A stretch of DNA of 64,000 bases from Asticcacaulis currens (GCF_028550395.1 NZ_JAQQKW010000002.1:426503-490502), one strand, 5' to 3'; numbered from the stretch's first letter, positions 48,672 to 58,864 are shown. A program made the numbers and translations. Notes: a model not told the origin generated them from the sequence alone.

Positions 48672-51600
48672 ATGCTCAGACCGGTCTCACGCGCATTCTG
48701 CTTGTCTACCGCCAGCCTCGCCGCCCTTTCGGTGGCTCTGTTAGGCGGCGAAGCGGTCGCGCAAACGGCGTCAAATACGTCAGCCGCCCCCCAGCAGGAT
48801 ATCGAAACGATTGTGGTTAGCGGTGTACGCGCCAGCCTGAAGCGCGCACAGGACGTCAAGCGCGATGCGGTTAACGTCATCGAAGCCGTAACCCCCAACG
48901 ACCTGGGCCAGTTCGACGACAACTCGGTGGCCGATGTTCTTCAGCGGGTTCCTGGGGTGCAGATCGAGCGCGATGACGCGGCGACCGATGGCGACCGTAT
49001 TTCCATCCGCGGCCTTGGACCCAATTTCGTGCAGACCTCTTTTATGGGCCGCACGCCTATGTCCTCGGGCAGCGAAGGCCAGCGCAATATCCGCTCGTTC
49101 AACTTCGATACTGTGCCGCAGGAACTGATCAACGGGCTGATCGTTGCCAAGACGCCGACTGCGGATTTCATCGAACAGGGCCTGGCCGGTTCGGTCGATA
49201 TCAATATTCTGAAGCCGCTTGATGCCCGTTTTGCCAAAAAGAAGAATATGTTTGCCTCGGTGGAAGCCCGTGCGACCTATTCCGATCTGGCCAAGACCAC
49301 CAAGCCCAGACTGAGCTTTGTTGTGGGCGGGCGAAATAAGGACAAGACGTTTGGCTGGTATCTGTCCGGTCTGCATTCCGAGCAGGATGCCCCGACCTAT
49401 CAGGTGCAAAACCGTGACGGCTATACGCCCGGCGGTACAGCGAATCGCGCCACCTTCCGGGTCGATACCAATGGTGACGGTATCTATAATAATGGCGACA
49501 CCTTCTACACCAACGGCGTGTCGTCCTGCACGACCGCGCCGGCCATTGCGGGCGTGGCTGTTGTCACAACAGGCCCCAATGCGAACAATGCAGTGGCCTG
49601 CGACAATACGCAGTTCGATATTTTCAACGGAATCCTGTCGAGCACACTCCTGACGAAGCAGCAAACCCGCGACGCTGTTGGTCTTGCGCTTCAGTGGCGA
49701 CCGAAGCAAGGCGTTGATATCACGTTCGATTATCAGCATTCCGAAAATGATAACCAGAACCAGCGCTATACGCTTAACACCAGCCTGAACAGCGGCAGCG
49801 GTACGGGCGGTGCGGTACCGATCAACAATGCGACGGCGTTTTTCGCGCCCAATTCGATCATTATCGACACGACGGGCGGCCCGACCGCCAACCCCTACAT
49901 CCGTGGCTGGAACGGTGCAGGGCTGATCGGCTATCTGGGCAGCGAAGGTAGCGGGACGTCGGATCTGGCGACAGCGACCAACACCAACTTCCGTGACGTG
50001 CTTCAGGTCACCACTTCGACCGGAAACTTCTCCAACAAGACCGTAACCGACATGGCCGGCCTGAACTTCAAGTTCACCGGCGACAAGTGGTCGAACACCA
50101 CGGACATTTCGGCCTCGCGCAACAAATACAATCAGTCCTTCACCGTCATCGAACTGCGTCAGCGCTACCGAAACGCCTTCCGTCTCGGCGATATCGGTTT
50201 CAACATCATCGACGGCTATCCGGTCGTCACCAACCTGGACAAGCTGAATATCGCGGCCGTGCCGGTGACGACGGATGTGTTCAACTCCGCCAGTTGTGCC
50301 ACGCGTATCTGCGTCGAGTATAATCAGACGGGTTCGCTGGGCCTGGGGGCGACAGCCGCCGACCAGTACCGTAACGCCTATAACGGCCTGTTCTCGCTGG
50401 GCTCGCAGGTGCGTCGCCGTGAGACGCAATTTGACGGTACCAACTACGGTATTCGCACGGATTTCAAATACGACTTTGACGACGGCTTCTTCCAGTCGGT
50501 CATTTTCGGACTGCGCTTCTCTGAGTCCGAAATCGACTCTGTGACCTCGGTCGTGCGCCGTTACGCAGGGAATATGCGCAGCACCGCACTGGGGGCCAAC
50601 TGCACGGCGACGGATGGCATTGCCTGCATCAGCGCGGCACAGTCAGCCTTCGTCAAGGCCATCACCCAGAATGCGTCGGGCGGTGTTGATACCGTCACCC
50701 TGGCACCCGGCACTCCCGCTCAGATCAACATACTGAAGATCAATGCCGATGGCGCCTGTGCCGCCAATCCGGGATTTTGCACGGATACGCTGGCCAATGG
50801 CGGTCTGATCGCACGTCCCAACTCCTCCTTCACCTACAAGGAACGCATCGTTGCGCCCTATGTCGGCCTGAACTTCAAATCGCGCTTCATGGGGGCGCCT
50901 TTCCGTGGCTCCATCGGCGTGCGTCTGGCCTCTACCCGGTGGGAATCCACCGCCGGTCAGGTGGCCAACTATAATATCGTCATCCCGACGACCGGGGGCG
51001 GCCCGACCGTTGCTCAGTGTAAAAACTCCGCTCAGTTGTCGCTGGTGGCCGGGGCCTGCCCGACCATTTCCATCGTTACGGGCTCGACGCGTGTGAACAC
51101 CAATACGGGCGTGATGGCTGCCAACGGTTCCTTCCCGGCAACCGCGACCGCGCCGCTGACTCGCGGCCTGACCTCGGAAGGCGACACCTACCTCGACGAG
51201 ATCTACTTCGCCACAGTTCCGGGCTCGCTGCGCAACCCCAATACGATCAGCGTCGAAGGCAACTATGTCGATGCCCTGCCGTCGTTCAACCTGAACTTCA
51301 GCCTGACTGAGAACATGCGTCTGCGTCTCGGCATAGGCTACGTCGTGTCGCGCCCCGACCCGTTCCAGATTTCGCCGGTGGCCTCGGTCAGCCTGACCGA
51401 CAACGATGCCTACGAACAAAGCATCGCCAGCTCGATCGTGGCGGCCATGGCCGGCGGCGTGCCTTACGAACAAGCTGTACAAAGCACCGCCGTGAAAACC
51501 GCTCTGGCCACCTCTACGGCCAATATCATCACGGCGGGCAATCCGGAGATCAAACCGTTCCGGGCTAAAAACTACGATCTGACCTTTGAATATTATACGC

Positions 51601-52259
51601 CCAACGATGGCTCGATCGTGGTCTCCGCCTTCTACAAGGATGTTAAGGACTTTATTATTCAGGCGCTTATGGACGATGTTGTCTTCGTCGATGGTTATAA
51701 TTTCGACTCGACCATAGACGCTAACACGACGGCGCTTACGGGTAAGCCCATCCCGTTCCGCGTGCGTAAATACATCAATTACTCTGATGCCGAGGTCTAT
51801 GGTTACGAGTTCAACGTGAACCAGCCCTTCACCTTCCTGCCGCGCCCGTTCGACGGCATGGGAATCAATTTCAACTACACCTATGTGGACAGCAAGTTCG
51901 ACAAGGACGTCGGCAATTACGGCTTCGGCTTCCCCGGCTCTTCAAAGGACAATGTTAATGCCGTTCTCTATTACGGTGACAAGCTGTTCGACGTGCGTCT
52001 GGCCTATAACTACCGCTCGGCCTATATCCGTGCCCTGGCGGGTACGGGCAGTCAGTCGAACCTGACGCGCTTTACCGCGCCTCAGAAGAAGCTGGACCTG
52101 TCCATCACCTATAAGCCGACGCCAAACCTTCAGGTGCGTCTGAACGCCACCAACCTGACCGATCAGGACCGCTACGACTACTCCTTCAGCGAAAGTGCGG
52201 TCATGGACCGTTTCGCCTCGGAGAAGGTCTATACGCTGAGCCTGCGTTATCGGTACTAG
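48672..52259 (+). CDS. Large TonB-dependent receptor of the polysaccharide locus
   Basis: This 1195-residue receptor starts at the ATG at 48672, since GGGAA is spaced properly for it but abuts the ATG at 48666. The signal peptide ends AVAQT. The TonB box region IETIVVSGVRASLKRAQ is typical of TIGR01782-type Caulobacter/Xanthomonas receptors. The plug has VADVLQRVPGVQIERDD, and the terminal strand is LRYRY. Five Cys pairs occur in predicted surface loops (for example SCATRIC and CTATDGIAC), probably disulfides. It is the first gene of an operon with a lyase and hydrolase, and it likely imports oligosaccharides. Confidence 0.9.
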   Translation: MLRPVSRAFCLSTASLAALSVALLGGEAVAQTASNTSAAPQQDIETIVVSGVRASLKRAQDVKRDAVNVIEAVTPNDLGQFDDNSVADVLQRVPGVQIERDDAATDGDRISIRGLGPNFVQTSFMGRTPMSSGSEGQRNIRSFNFDTVPQELINGLIVAKTPTADFIEQGLAGSVDINILKPLDARFAKKKNMFASVEARATYSDLAKTTKPRLSFVVGGRNKDKTFGWYLSGLHSEQDAPTYQVQNRDGYTPGGTANRATFRVDTNGDGIYNNGDTFYTNGVSSCTTAPAIAGVAVVTTGPNANNAVACDNTQFDIFNGILSSTLLTKQQTRDAVGLALQWRPKQGVDITFDYQHSENDNQNQRYTLNTSLNSGSGTGGAVPINNATAFFAPNSIIIDTTGGPTANPYIRGWNGAGLIGYLGSEGSGTSDLATATNTNFRDVLQVTTSTGNFSNKTVTDMAGLNFKFTGDKWSNTTDISASRNKYNQSFTVIELRQRYRNAFRLGDIGFNIIDGYPVVTNLDKLNIAAVPVTTDVFNSASCATRICVEYNQTGSLGLGATAADQYRNAYNGLFSLGSQVRRRETQFDGTNYGIRTDFKYDFDDGFFQSVIFGLRFSESEIDSVTSVVRRYAGNMRSTALGANCTATDGIACISAAQSAFVKAITQNASGGVDTVTLAPGTPAQINILKINADGACAANPGFCTDTLANGGLIARPNSSFTYKERIVAPYVGLNFKSRFMGAPFRGSIGVRLASTRWESTAGQVANYNIVIPTTGGGPTVAQCKNSAQLSLVAGACPTISIVTGSTRVNTNTGVMAANGSFPATATAPLTRGLTSEGDTYLDEIYFATVPGSLRNPNTISVEGNYVDALPSFNLNFSLTENMRLRLGIGYVVSRPDPFQISPVASVSLTDNDAYEQSIASSIVAAMAGGVPYEQAVQSTAVKTALATSTANIITAGNPEIKPFRAKNYDLTFEYYTPNDGSIVVSAFYKDVKDFIIQALMDDVVFVDGYNFDSTIDANTTALTGKPIPFRVRKYINYSDAEVYGYEFNVNQPFTFLPRPFDGMGINFNYTYVDSKFDKDVGNYGFGFPGSSKDNVNAVLYYGDKLFDVRLAYNYRSAYIRALAGTGSQSNLTRFTAPQKKLDLSITYKPTPNLQVRLNATNLTDQDRYDYSFSESAVMDRFASEKVYTLSLRYRY

Positions 52260-52264
52260 GTGGC

Positions 52265-52295
52265 AAGGGCAGGGCGTTTCCGGTGCCCTGCCCTT
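52265..52295 (+). terminator. 11-bp GC hairpin after the TBDR gene
   Basis: AAGGGCAGGGC (52265-52275) and GCCCTGCCCTT (52285-52295) pair perfectly 5 bp after the stop codon, with no T-run. It may partly terminate transcription or protect the receptor mRNA so that receptor exceeds enzyme. Confidence 0.6.
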
Positions 52296-52409
52296 CTTCA
52301 CCGGTCACCTGCCTGTTTGATTGCGGCTGACGCCCTTAAAGATGTGCGCCTGTGCGGCCTTGGGCCGGGCGGGCATTTCCACGCCGCCATAGCTCCGCCA
52401 AGGTCAATC

Positions 52410-54911
52410 ATGAACCGTCGCCAACTTCTTGTTTCTGCTGCGGTCCTGCCGCTTTTCGGGACACGCCCGGCCTTCGCCCAGGATTTGCTCGCCAGATCAC
52501 CACTGGCGCATATCGACAGCCCGAAACCGCCGCTTCAGGATATCCTCAACGGCACCATCAAAGGCCGCCGCTTTGATCGCTCCGATCGGGTCGAACCGGT
52601 GATGGACCTGTCGGGTTTTGACAAGACGCAGCTCTATTCGGTGCCCAAACCGGGGGAACATCCGCGCCTCCTGTTCTCGCGCCGGGACATACCGCGCATC
52701 CGCGCGCAACTTACAGCTTCGCCGCGTGCCAAGGCTCTGTGGTCAGACCTGCTGCGTCTGGCCGCAGGCGTTGAAACCGCCCCGAACGACTGGGCCTCGC
52801 GCGTCTATCGGGCCCTCGCGCAGGGCGACCTGACGGCCGTGGTGGCGCTTCAGAGCGATCCGGCCAGCCCCAATGCCAAGGGACCTCCCGGCAGCACGCG
52901 CAACACCTTACAAATTTTACTTTGGGCTCGCGCGCTGAAGGCCTTGCTGGAAGACGATGCCACAGTCGGCCGCGAAACCGCGCAGGCCGTCGATACCTAT
53001 GCCCGCTTCCTGCGCCCGCAGGTCAGGGCGGCTCTGGCCAGCGCCAATACGGAAAACTACTGGAACTCGACGCGCCCGGTTATGGGCGATTCAGCGACCG
53101 TGGCCTTCCTGTACGATTTCAGCCAGCCTTACATGTCGCGCGAACAGGTCGAAAATGTCCGCAGTCTGATTGTGGAGGCGACCAGCCGTCGCTACGGCCT
53201 CGGCATGGACCTGCCGCCGCACTGGCGCAACTGGAACTTCATCGGCATGGCCGCCATGTTCCCGCTGATGCAACTGGCCATCGAGGGGGAGCCCGGCTAC
53301 GAGCCGCGCATCGTCGAACGCGGTTTCGAGGTGGCCAGAGACTACATCCTCTATGGCAATTCCGAAAACGGTATCGGCCGCGAAGCCATGGGCTATCATA
53401 CGCTTGGTATGTTACACGCGGCCTCGTTCAAGCTGGCTATGGCCAATCGTGGGCGCAATCTGTTCGGGCTGGTGCGCTGGCGGCGCATGTTTGACCGCTG
53501 GATGGTGTGGGCCATGCAACCCTATGGCGGCGCGTGGGCCAGCGAGGGCGATCTCGGCACCTACCCGCCCGCGGCCGCCTTGATGGGACTGGCGCGCAGT
53601 CTCTATCCCAAAGACCCCTGCATCGAACAGGTGGCGGCCCAGACGCCCAATGCCAACAAGCTGGATGGCTGGACCGAAGACATGCTGGTCGCCCTGCTCT
53701 ACCCCTCGGACCTCAGCTCTCCGGCCGCCAAACCGGGTGCCACTGGCTGCACGGAGGGCTGGCCGCTATCGCTGTTCGACGCAGAACGCGGGGTCATGTT
53801 TGCCCGTAGCGGCTGGGGGACGAGCGACCTCTCACTCCAGATCGTGGCGCGTAACGACACCCTCAATGCGTCGCACGACCACGCAGATCGAGGCGGCTTC
53901 TACCTCTCCTCGCATGGCCGCACCTGGGCCATTCCGTCTTTGAGAGAAACCCAGAGCCAGTATCACTCCGTCATCCTGATCGACGGAAAAGGGCAAGGCT
54001 ACTTCCCGACGCCGGCGACATGGACCAGTCACACCCTCTCGCCGCAGGGGGCCACCGCTACCATCGACCAGTCCTACGCCTATAACTGGCGCTGGATGAA
54101 GTCGTCCTTCCTCGCCACCGATGAGCAATTAAAGGCCGAACCGTGGCTGGACGTGTTCCGCGGTGCACGCGACCGTCTCGCCAGCCGCTACCCGGCTGCG
54201 GCCTGGCAGCGCGACCCGCTGCCGATGATCCGCAAATATTACGAACCCAATCTGGCCGGTGACCCGCGCATGTGGGGGGATGAGGATGCGTGGGTGCTGC
54301 GCACGCCCTATAACCCGGTTAAAACCGCCATTCGGCGCTTCGCCATGGTCCGGGCCAAACAGCCCTTTGTGCTGATTTCCGATACGATCGAGAAGGACGA
54401 ACAGGAACGCCTCTATGAGTGGCACATGGTCGTGCCGAGCGATGTCGAACTGTATCAGATGTCCGGTCAGGACATTATTCTGGGGCCGGTGACCGGCAAC
54501 CGTGTGGAGCGCAGACGACCGGATGGCGGTTTCAAAGACTCTGGTATGCCCGTCGCTACCAAGGGCGCGCCCATGTTGCTGGTGCGCATCCTATCCATGA
54601 CCGAGGCCGAGGTGCCGGATGAGGCGCTCAACCCGGTACTGGAAACTCTGCACTACGTGAAAACCGATGACACACACCAGTTCGCCGGGCGCTCTTTCGG
54701 TTTGGGTAAGCGACTGTGTCTGCCTGTGCGGACCAAGCGCGCCGACTATCGCGTCATGCTCCTGCCCTATAGCCACGGCGATGCCCTGCCCAAAACCGAA
54801 TGGCAGGGTGACGTCCTGCGCGTCACGACCGCTTCCGGGGTTTCGCGTATTCAGTTCGGTCGTGCGGGGAGTGATACAGGGGAACTCATCATCCTTGAGG
54901 CCGCTTCGTGA
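52410..54911 (+). CDS. Heparinase II/III-type polysaccharide lyase (paralogue 3)
   Basis: This 833-residue protein has an export signal MNRRQLLVSAAVLPLFG and a toroid domain from HPRLLFSRRDIP. The beta-sandwich signature is SHDHADRGGF with ILIDGKGQGYFP. It is more distant from the 40562 and 43100 pair, having D for E in the HEHADRG motif. The ATG at 52410 follows AAGGT and starts the signal. It overlaps the next gene by GTGA. It probably degrades the same polymer at another linkage or as an oligosaccharide lyase. Confidence 0.84.
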   Translation: MNRRQLLVSAAVLPLFGTRPAFAQDLLARSPLAHIDSPKPPLQDILNGTIKGRRFDRSDRVEPVMDLSGFDKTQLYSVPKPGEHPRLLFSRRDIPRIRAQLTASPRAKALWSDLLRLAAGVETAPNDWASRVYRALAQGDLTAVVALQSDPASPNAKGPPGSTRNTLQILLWARALKALLEDDATVGRETAQAVDTYARFLRPQVRAALASANTENYWNSTRPVMGDSATVAFLYDFSQPYMSREQVENVRSLIVEATSRRYGLGMDLPPHWRNWNFIGMAAMFPLMQLAIEGEPGYEPRIVERGFEVARDYILYGNSENGIGREAMGYHTLGMLHAASFKLAMANRGRNLFGLVRWRRMFDRWMVWAMQPYGGAWASEGDLGTYPPAAALMGLARSLYPKDPCIEQVAAQTPNANKLDGWTEDMLVALLYPSDLSSPAAKPGATGCTEGWPLSLFDAERGVMFARSGWGTSDLSLQIVARNDTLNASHDHADRGGFYLSSHGRTWAIPSLRETQSQYHSVILIDGKGQGYFPTPATWTSHTLSPQGATATIDQSYAYNWRWMKSSFLATDEQLKAEPWLDVFRGARDRLASRYPAAAWQRDPLPMIRKYYEPNLAGDPRMWGDEDAWVLRTPYNPVKTAIRRFAMVRAKQPFVLISDTIEKDEQERLYEWHMVVPSDVELYQMSGQDIILGPVTGNRVERRRPDGGFKDSGMPVATKGAPMLLVRILSMTEAEVPDEALNPVLETLHYVKTDDTHQFAGRSFGLGKRLCLPVRTKRADYRVMLLPYSHGDALPKTEWQGDVLRVTTASGVSRIQFGRAGSDTGELIILEAAS

Positions 54912-55765
54912 CGTCGGTGGCCTTGCCACATCCGCGGGAACCGGATGAGATCATCCCTTTGAGCGGTACAGGCCTGAATGAACTGACCGGCACGGTGCCC
55001 GATCGCTTCTACACCCGTGTTGCGCAGTGCGAATTGCACCGCTTCGCTGTCAAAGGCGCCAAGCACGCGGCGCTGGTCCTGATGGGCGGCGGCTATCTGG
55101 CGCTGGGCTATGACAAGGAGGGGATCGAAACAGCCTTATGGCTTAATGGCATGGGGATCGAGGCCTATGTACTTGTCCACCGGCTGCCGGGGGCTGAGGC
55201 CGACCACGGCGTCCATCCCCCCGACATCGCCCTGACCGATGGCTTGCAGGCTGTGGCCTATCTGAATGCTCAGGCGTTCGACACCCGCTACCTTGTGGGC
55301 CTGTCCTCTGGCGGTCATCTGGCGGGCGTCCTGTCGTGTCAGGACGCCTGTGCCCACTGGGCCGGGGCGGTGATCGCCTACGCGCCTCTCAATGCCAATC
55401 ATAAGGCCTATAAGGCCCCGAAGGGCAAGCCGGACTATCCACCGCGGGAAAAGCAGGCCTTTTACAACGCCTGGCCGGTCGGGATTCAGCAGGAAACCCA
55501 CGCCATACCCAGACTCCCCATCTTTCTGGCCTATGCGCTGAGGGATGAGATCGTGCCCATAGATCACCTGGTCAATCTGGTCTCTACCGCCGCCAGCAGC
55601 GGCCTGAACGTCGAAGCACACGTCTTTGCCGATGCGGAACACGGCTTTGCCTTCCGCGATCTGAAAGGGTCAGTGGCTCAGTGGCCACAGTTGGCGCGGG
55701 CGTGGATGGTCCGCGTCGCTGAGGCGGGTCGCCAGCCTCACGCCCACCGATTGCAGCCTATATAG
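54908..55765 (+). CDS. Alpha/beta hydrolase (carbohydrate esterase-like)
   Basis: This 285-residue protein has no signal peptide. It has the elbow GLSSGGH (Ser nucleophile near 140), an Asp in ALRDEIVP and a catalytic His in DAEHGFAF, which is the order of BD-FAE/acetyl-xylan-esterase-like hydrolases. The GTG start overlaps the lyase stop (GTGA), so it is translationally coupled. A cytoplasmic location suggests it deacylates imported mono- or oligosaccharides. Confidence 0.75.
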   Translation: MTSVALPHPREPDEIIPLSGTGLNELTGTVPDRFYTRVAQCELHRFAVKGAKHAALVLMGGGYLALGYDKEGIETALWLNGMGIEAYVLVHRLPGAEADHGVHPPDIALTDGLQAVAYLNAQAFDTRYLVGLSSGGHLAGVLSCQDACAHWAGAVIAYAPLNANHKAYKAPKGKPDYPPREKQAFYNAWPVGIQQETHAIPRLPIFLAYALRDEIVPIDHLVNLVSTAASSGLNVEAHVFADAEHGFAFRDLKGSVAQWPQLARAWMVRVAEAGRQPHAHRLQPI

Positions 55766-55773
55766 CCATTTGG

Positions 55774-55792
55774 ACAGACAGGTTTTGTCTGT
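55774..55792 (+). terminator. Hairpin after the esterase operon
   Basis: ACAGACA (55774-55780) pairs with TGTCTGT (55786-55792). A second weak stem CGGAA/TTCCG (55816-55832) is followed by TCTCTTTTTTC at 55834-55844, which may be the actual terminator. The rest of 55766-56018 holds the promoter listed separately and no gene. Confidence 0.45.
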
Positions 55793-55953
55793 TCGACTTT
55801 AACGGTCAAATCTTACGGAAGGCGTATTTCCGGTCTCTTTTTTCAAAGGGATACAAGGGGTCATGCAAGACGGGTCGTGCCTGCCGTGCGGCTGGTAAAG
55901 ATGAAGACCATGGAGGCAATGGCTTCAACCTTCAGATAACTTACCTAAATGTC

Positions 55954-55980
55954 TTGACATAAAAATCTAAAAGCTACATG
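55954..55980 (+). promoter_or_regulatory. Sigma-73-type promoter of the GH67-like/GH105 operon
   Basis: TTGACA (55954-55959), a 13-bp spacer and GCTACATG (55973-55980) fit TTGACGS-N10-14-GCTANAWC with one mismatch in the -10. The -35 lies inside a palindrome ATGTCTTGACAT (55949-55960), where a regulator could occlude it. Confidence 0.6.
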
Positions 55981-56018
55981 TCCAATTTAAAGGCCACGTC
56001 AAAAGTGATCAGGATAAG

Positions 56019-57731
56019 ATGAGGAACCCCTTGGGAGACACGGTGCCGGATAAGGACGCACGCGCAGGCGTGACGTCTCAGCCTGCGCGACTCCTGTGTC
56101 TTCATTCGATTCACGACAATCCCGGCGAAGCACCCGTACAGAGCGCCTTTCGTGATCCCGCCTTTCTGAGCACCCATCACTTCACCGCCGACGTTCTGCA
56201 CGACCATAAGGGACTTCAGACGGCCGTCGCCTACGGTTATCATCAGTTGACCGCACAGATACTGGCGTGGATTGAGGCCCGGGCAGCGGAAATCGACGTC
56301 TTTATCACGGCGCGCAAAACCGCTGGTCTTCAGGCCCTGGTGTCCACAGACCTGATGACCTTGCCCGTAACAGCCAAGGCGGAGATCGACGACTACAGCC
56401 TGTGGAGCGACGCGGGTCGTCAGTGGCACAAGGCGGTATTTGACGCGGTTTTTCAGCGCTTTCCGCAACTCGACGGCATAGTGGTGCGTACCGGTGAAGC
56501 CTACGACCACGACCTGCCGCACCACTTTGGCCGCGCGGCCTTTGACGCCTTGTCCCCTGCCGAGGCGGTTCTGGCGCATATCGACCTGATCAGTTGGCTG
56601 CGCACTGTGGCGTGCGAAGGTCACGACCGCCTTGTCGTCTATCGTACCTGGGCCTTCGGCGGGATCCACACCTCGCCAGATATCTACAGGACGATTGCCG
56701 ACGCCGTCCCGCCGCACGACAAGCTGATCTTTTCCAGCAAGCATACGGCCGGCGACTTTCATCGCGGCTTGCCCTTCAATCCAACCCTTGGCCAGTCGCA
56801 TCACCGCCAGATCGTCGAGGTGCAATGCCAGCGTGAATATGAGGGCAAGGGGGCCATTCCAAACTATATCGCGCGTGGCGTCATAGACGGCTTTGAGGAA
56901 ACAAAAGGCCAATACCCCGGCAGCCTGAGCGACCTCATGGCACATCCAAACTTTTCTGGTATCTGGGTATGGTCAAGGGGCGGCGGATGGCGGGGGCCGC
57001 ACATCGCGCACGACTTCTGGCCCGCCCTGAATGCGTCCGTACTGGCGGCTTGGGCGGCAGACCCGCAAGGTGGCGAAGAGAAGGCCTTTTTTGAAGTCGC
57101 CACCTCTGATTTCGGCTTTGATAACACCAATGCGCAACGCCTGCGTGAGCTGTGCCTGATTTCCGAAGCTGCTGTTGTAAAGGGCAAGCTCAGTCAGGTC
57201 GCGGCCATCAATCCCTACTGGTGGCGCGACGAATTTCTGGGCGGCATCGTACCCGACGCCGTCAATGCTGAGGCGCATCCGGAAAAATGGGGTATTCTGA
57301 ACAACAGTTTTGCCGCCATCCGCCAGCAAGGGCTGGCGGAAGCGGTGTTGGACGAAAAGGCCGCGGCGCTCGATCTGTGGCAGCAGGCCGTCAGCCTTAG
57401 CCGTGACCTGACCTGTAAGAACCCGCAAACAACTGCGTTTATCCGTCTCAGCACTCTCTATGCCTTTCACCTTCAGCGCCTCATCAACGCGGCCTGGACA
57501 GCCTTCCTCATGGACGGCACGCCGGGTGCCGAAGCGATCATAAACGCGGCTCTGACTGACTACGATCAGGCTTGGGCGGATTATCGCCAACTGACGGAAG
57601 CGCCCTTGTGCCCGACCCTGTGTCAGCCCTTTCGCTTCGTCAACACGCCCCCCACCTTTCACGACCTTTACGGGATGCAGTCCGGCATCGACGCGCTGAA
57701 AGCGCGCTACGGGCTCGTCACAACCTATTGA
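56019..57731 (+). CDS. Putative glycoside hydrolase, distantly GH67 (alpha-glucuronidase)-like
   Basis: This 570-residue protein without a signal peptide starts after AGGATAAG. A likely TIM barrel includes VVRTGEAYDHD, LVVYRTWAFGG, SSKHTAGDFH and IVEVQCQREYEGKG, and then IWVWSRGGGWRGPH. The EVQCQREYEG segment resembles the EFQ.TQEY.G motif of GH67 alpha-glucuronidases, but overall similarity is weak to my eye. It is the first gene of a four-gene operon with GH105, a symporter and an exported protein. Cytoplasmic cleavage of a uronic-acid-linked oligosaccharide is plausible but not shown. Confidence 0.55.
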   Translation: MRNPLGDTVPDKDARAGVTSQPARLLCLHSIHDNPGEAPVQSAFRDPAFLSTHHFTADVLHDHKGLQTAVAYGYHQLTAQILAWIEARAAEIDVFITARKTAGLQALVSTDLMTLPVTAKAEIDDYSLWSDAGRQWHKAVFDAVFQRFPQLDGIVVRTGEAYDHDLPHHFGRAAFDALSPAEAVLAHIDLISWLRTVACEGHDRLVVYRTWAFGGIHTSPDIYRTIADAVPPHDKLIFSSKHTAGDFHRGLPFNPTLGQSHHRQIVEVQCQREYEGKGAIPNYIARGVIDGFEETKGQYPGSLSDLMAHPNFSGIWVWSRGGGWRGPHIAHDFWPALNASVLAAWAADPQGGEEKAFFEVATSDFGFDNTNAQRLRELCLISEAAVVKGKLSQVAAINPYWWRDEFLGGIVPDAVNAEAHPEKWGILNNSFAAIRQQGLAEAVLDEKAAALDLWQQAVSLSRDLTCKNPQTTAFIRLSTLYAFHLQRLINAAWTAFLMDGTPGAEAIINAALTDYDQAWADYRQLTEAPLCPTLCQPFRFVNTPPTFHDLYGMQSGIDALKARYGLVTTY

Positions 57732-57745
57732 TTCAGGAGGAAACC

Positions 57746-58852
57746 ATGCCCAACTCGGTTTTTGGCATCGAGGCATCAGAGGTCAAACACAAGATCGGAA
57801 ATCTCATCGTCGCCCTGACGGAGATTGAAGACACGACCGGTGAGTTCCTCCAAGTACTTGACGATGGCCGCGTCATCGACACCAAGGGCTGGAACGGCTG
57901 GGACTGGACGCACGGCGTCGCCCTGTTTGGTCTGTGGAAATACCATGAGCTGACCGGCGACAAGAAAGCGCTGGACGTCATCGTGGCATGGTTCGAAGAT
58001 CATTTTGCGCGCGGTACCCCGACCAAGAACATCAATAGCGCCGCGCCCATGCTGACCCTCGCGCACCTTTACGAAGCCTATGGCGACCGCAAGTATCGCG
58101 CCTATCTGGATCGCTGGGGGGAGTACCTGATGCACGATCTGCCGCGCACCGAAGAAGGCGGGTTTCAGCACATCGTTTTCAATGGGGAAAACCGCCAGCA
58201 ACTGTGGGACGATACACTCTTTATGTCGGTCCTGCCCCTGACCAAGATCGGCTTGCTGCTGGATCGCCCCAAATATGTTGATGAGGCCAAGCAACAATTC
58301 CTGACCCATATCAAGTATCTTTATGACTCCCGGTCCGGTCTGTGGTTCCACGGCTGGACCTTTGAGGGCCGCCATAACTTCGCCAATGCCCTATGGGCGC
58401 GTGGCAACTGCTGGGTGACCATCGCTATTCCGGAATTTATCGAGATGCTGGACCTCAAGGAAGACGACTTCCTGCGGCGTTACCTGCTTGACACCCTGCA
58501 CGCTCAGGTGTCGGCCGCCGCGCGGCTTCAGGACGAAAGCGGCCTGTGGCACACCCTGATGACCGACGAAAGCTCCTATCTTGAAGCCTCGGCCACAGCC
58601 GGTTTCGCCGCCGGTATCCTCAAAGCGGTGCGCAAGCAATATCTGCCGGCGGCCTTTGAGCAGACGGGGGTGCGGGCGCTCAAAGGGGTTCTGAGCAACA
58701 TCAATGCGCGCGGGGAGTTGGAAAACACGTCATTTGGTACCGGCATGGGGTCTGACCTTCAGTTCTATAGGGACATCCCCCTGACACCCATGCCATACGG
58801 ACAGTCCTTGTCCATGCTGGCACTGACTGAATTTCTGCAACGCACCTTGTAA
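57746..58852 (+). CDS. GH105/GH88-type unsaturated glucuronyl/rhamnogalacturonyl hydrolase
   Basis: This 368-residue cytoplasmic (alpha/alpha)6-barrel enzyme starts after a perfect AGGAGG. Family motifs are WDWTHGVALFGL (52-63), WDDTLFM (154-160, catalytic Asp155/156), HGWTFEGRHNFANALWARGN and LEASATAGFAAG. It hydrates and releases the 4,5-unsaturated uronic acid left by polysaccharide lyases. This links it functionally to the three heparinase-type lyases. It lies 14 bp after the GH67-like gene. Confidence 0.88.
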   Translation: MPNSVFGIEASEVKHKIGNLIVALTEIEDTTGEFLQVLDDGRVIDTKGWNGWDWTHGVALFGLWKYHELTGDKKALDVIVAWFEDHFARGTPTKNINSAAPMLTLAHLYEAYGDRKYRAYLDRWGEYLMHDLPRTEEGGFQHIVFNGENRQQLWDDTLFMSVLPLTKIGLLLDRPKYVDEAKQQFLTHIKYLYDSRSGLWFHGWTFEGRHNFANALWARGNCWVTIAIPEFIEMLDLKEDDFLRRYLLDTLHAQVSAAARLQDESGLWHTLMTDESSYLEASATAGFAAGILKAVRKQYLPAAFEQTGVRALKGVLSNINARGELENTSFGTGMGSDLQFYRDIPLTPMPYGQSLSMLALTEFLQRTL

Positions 58853-58864
58853 GGGCCAGTCCTC

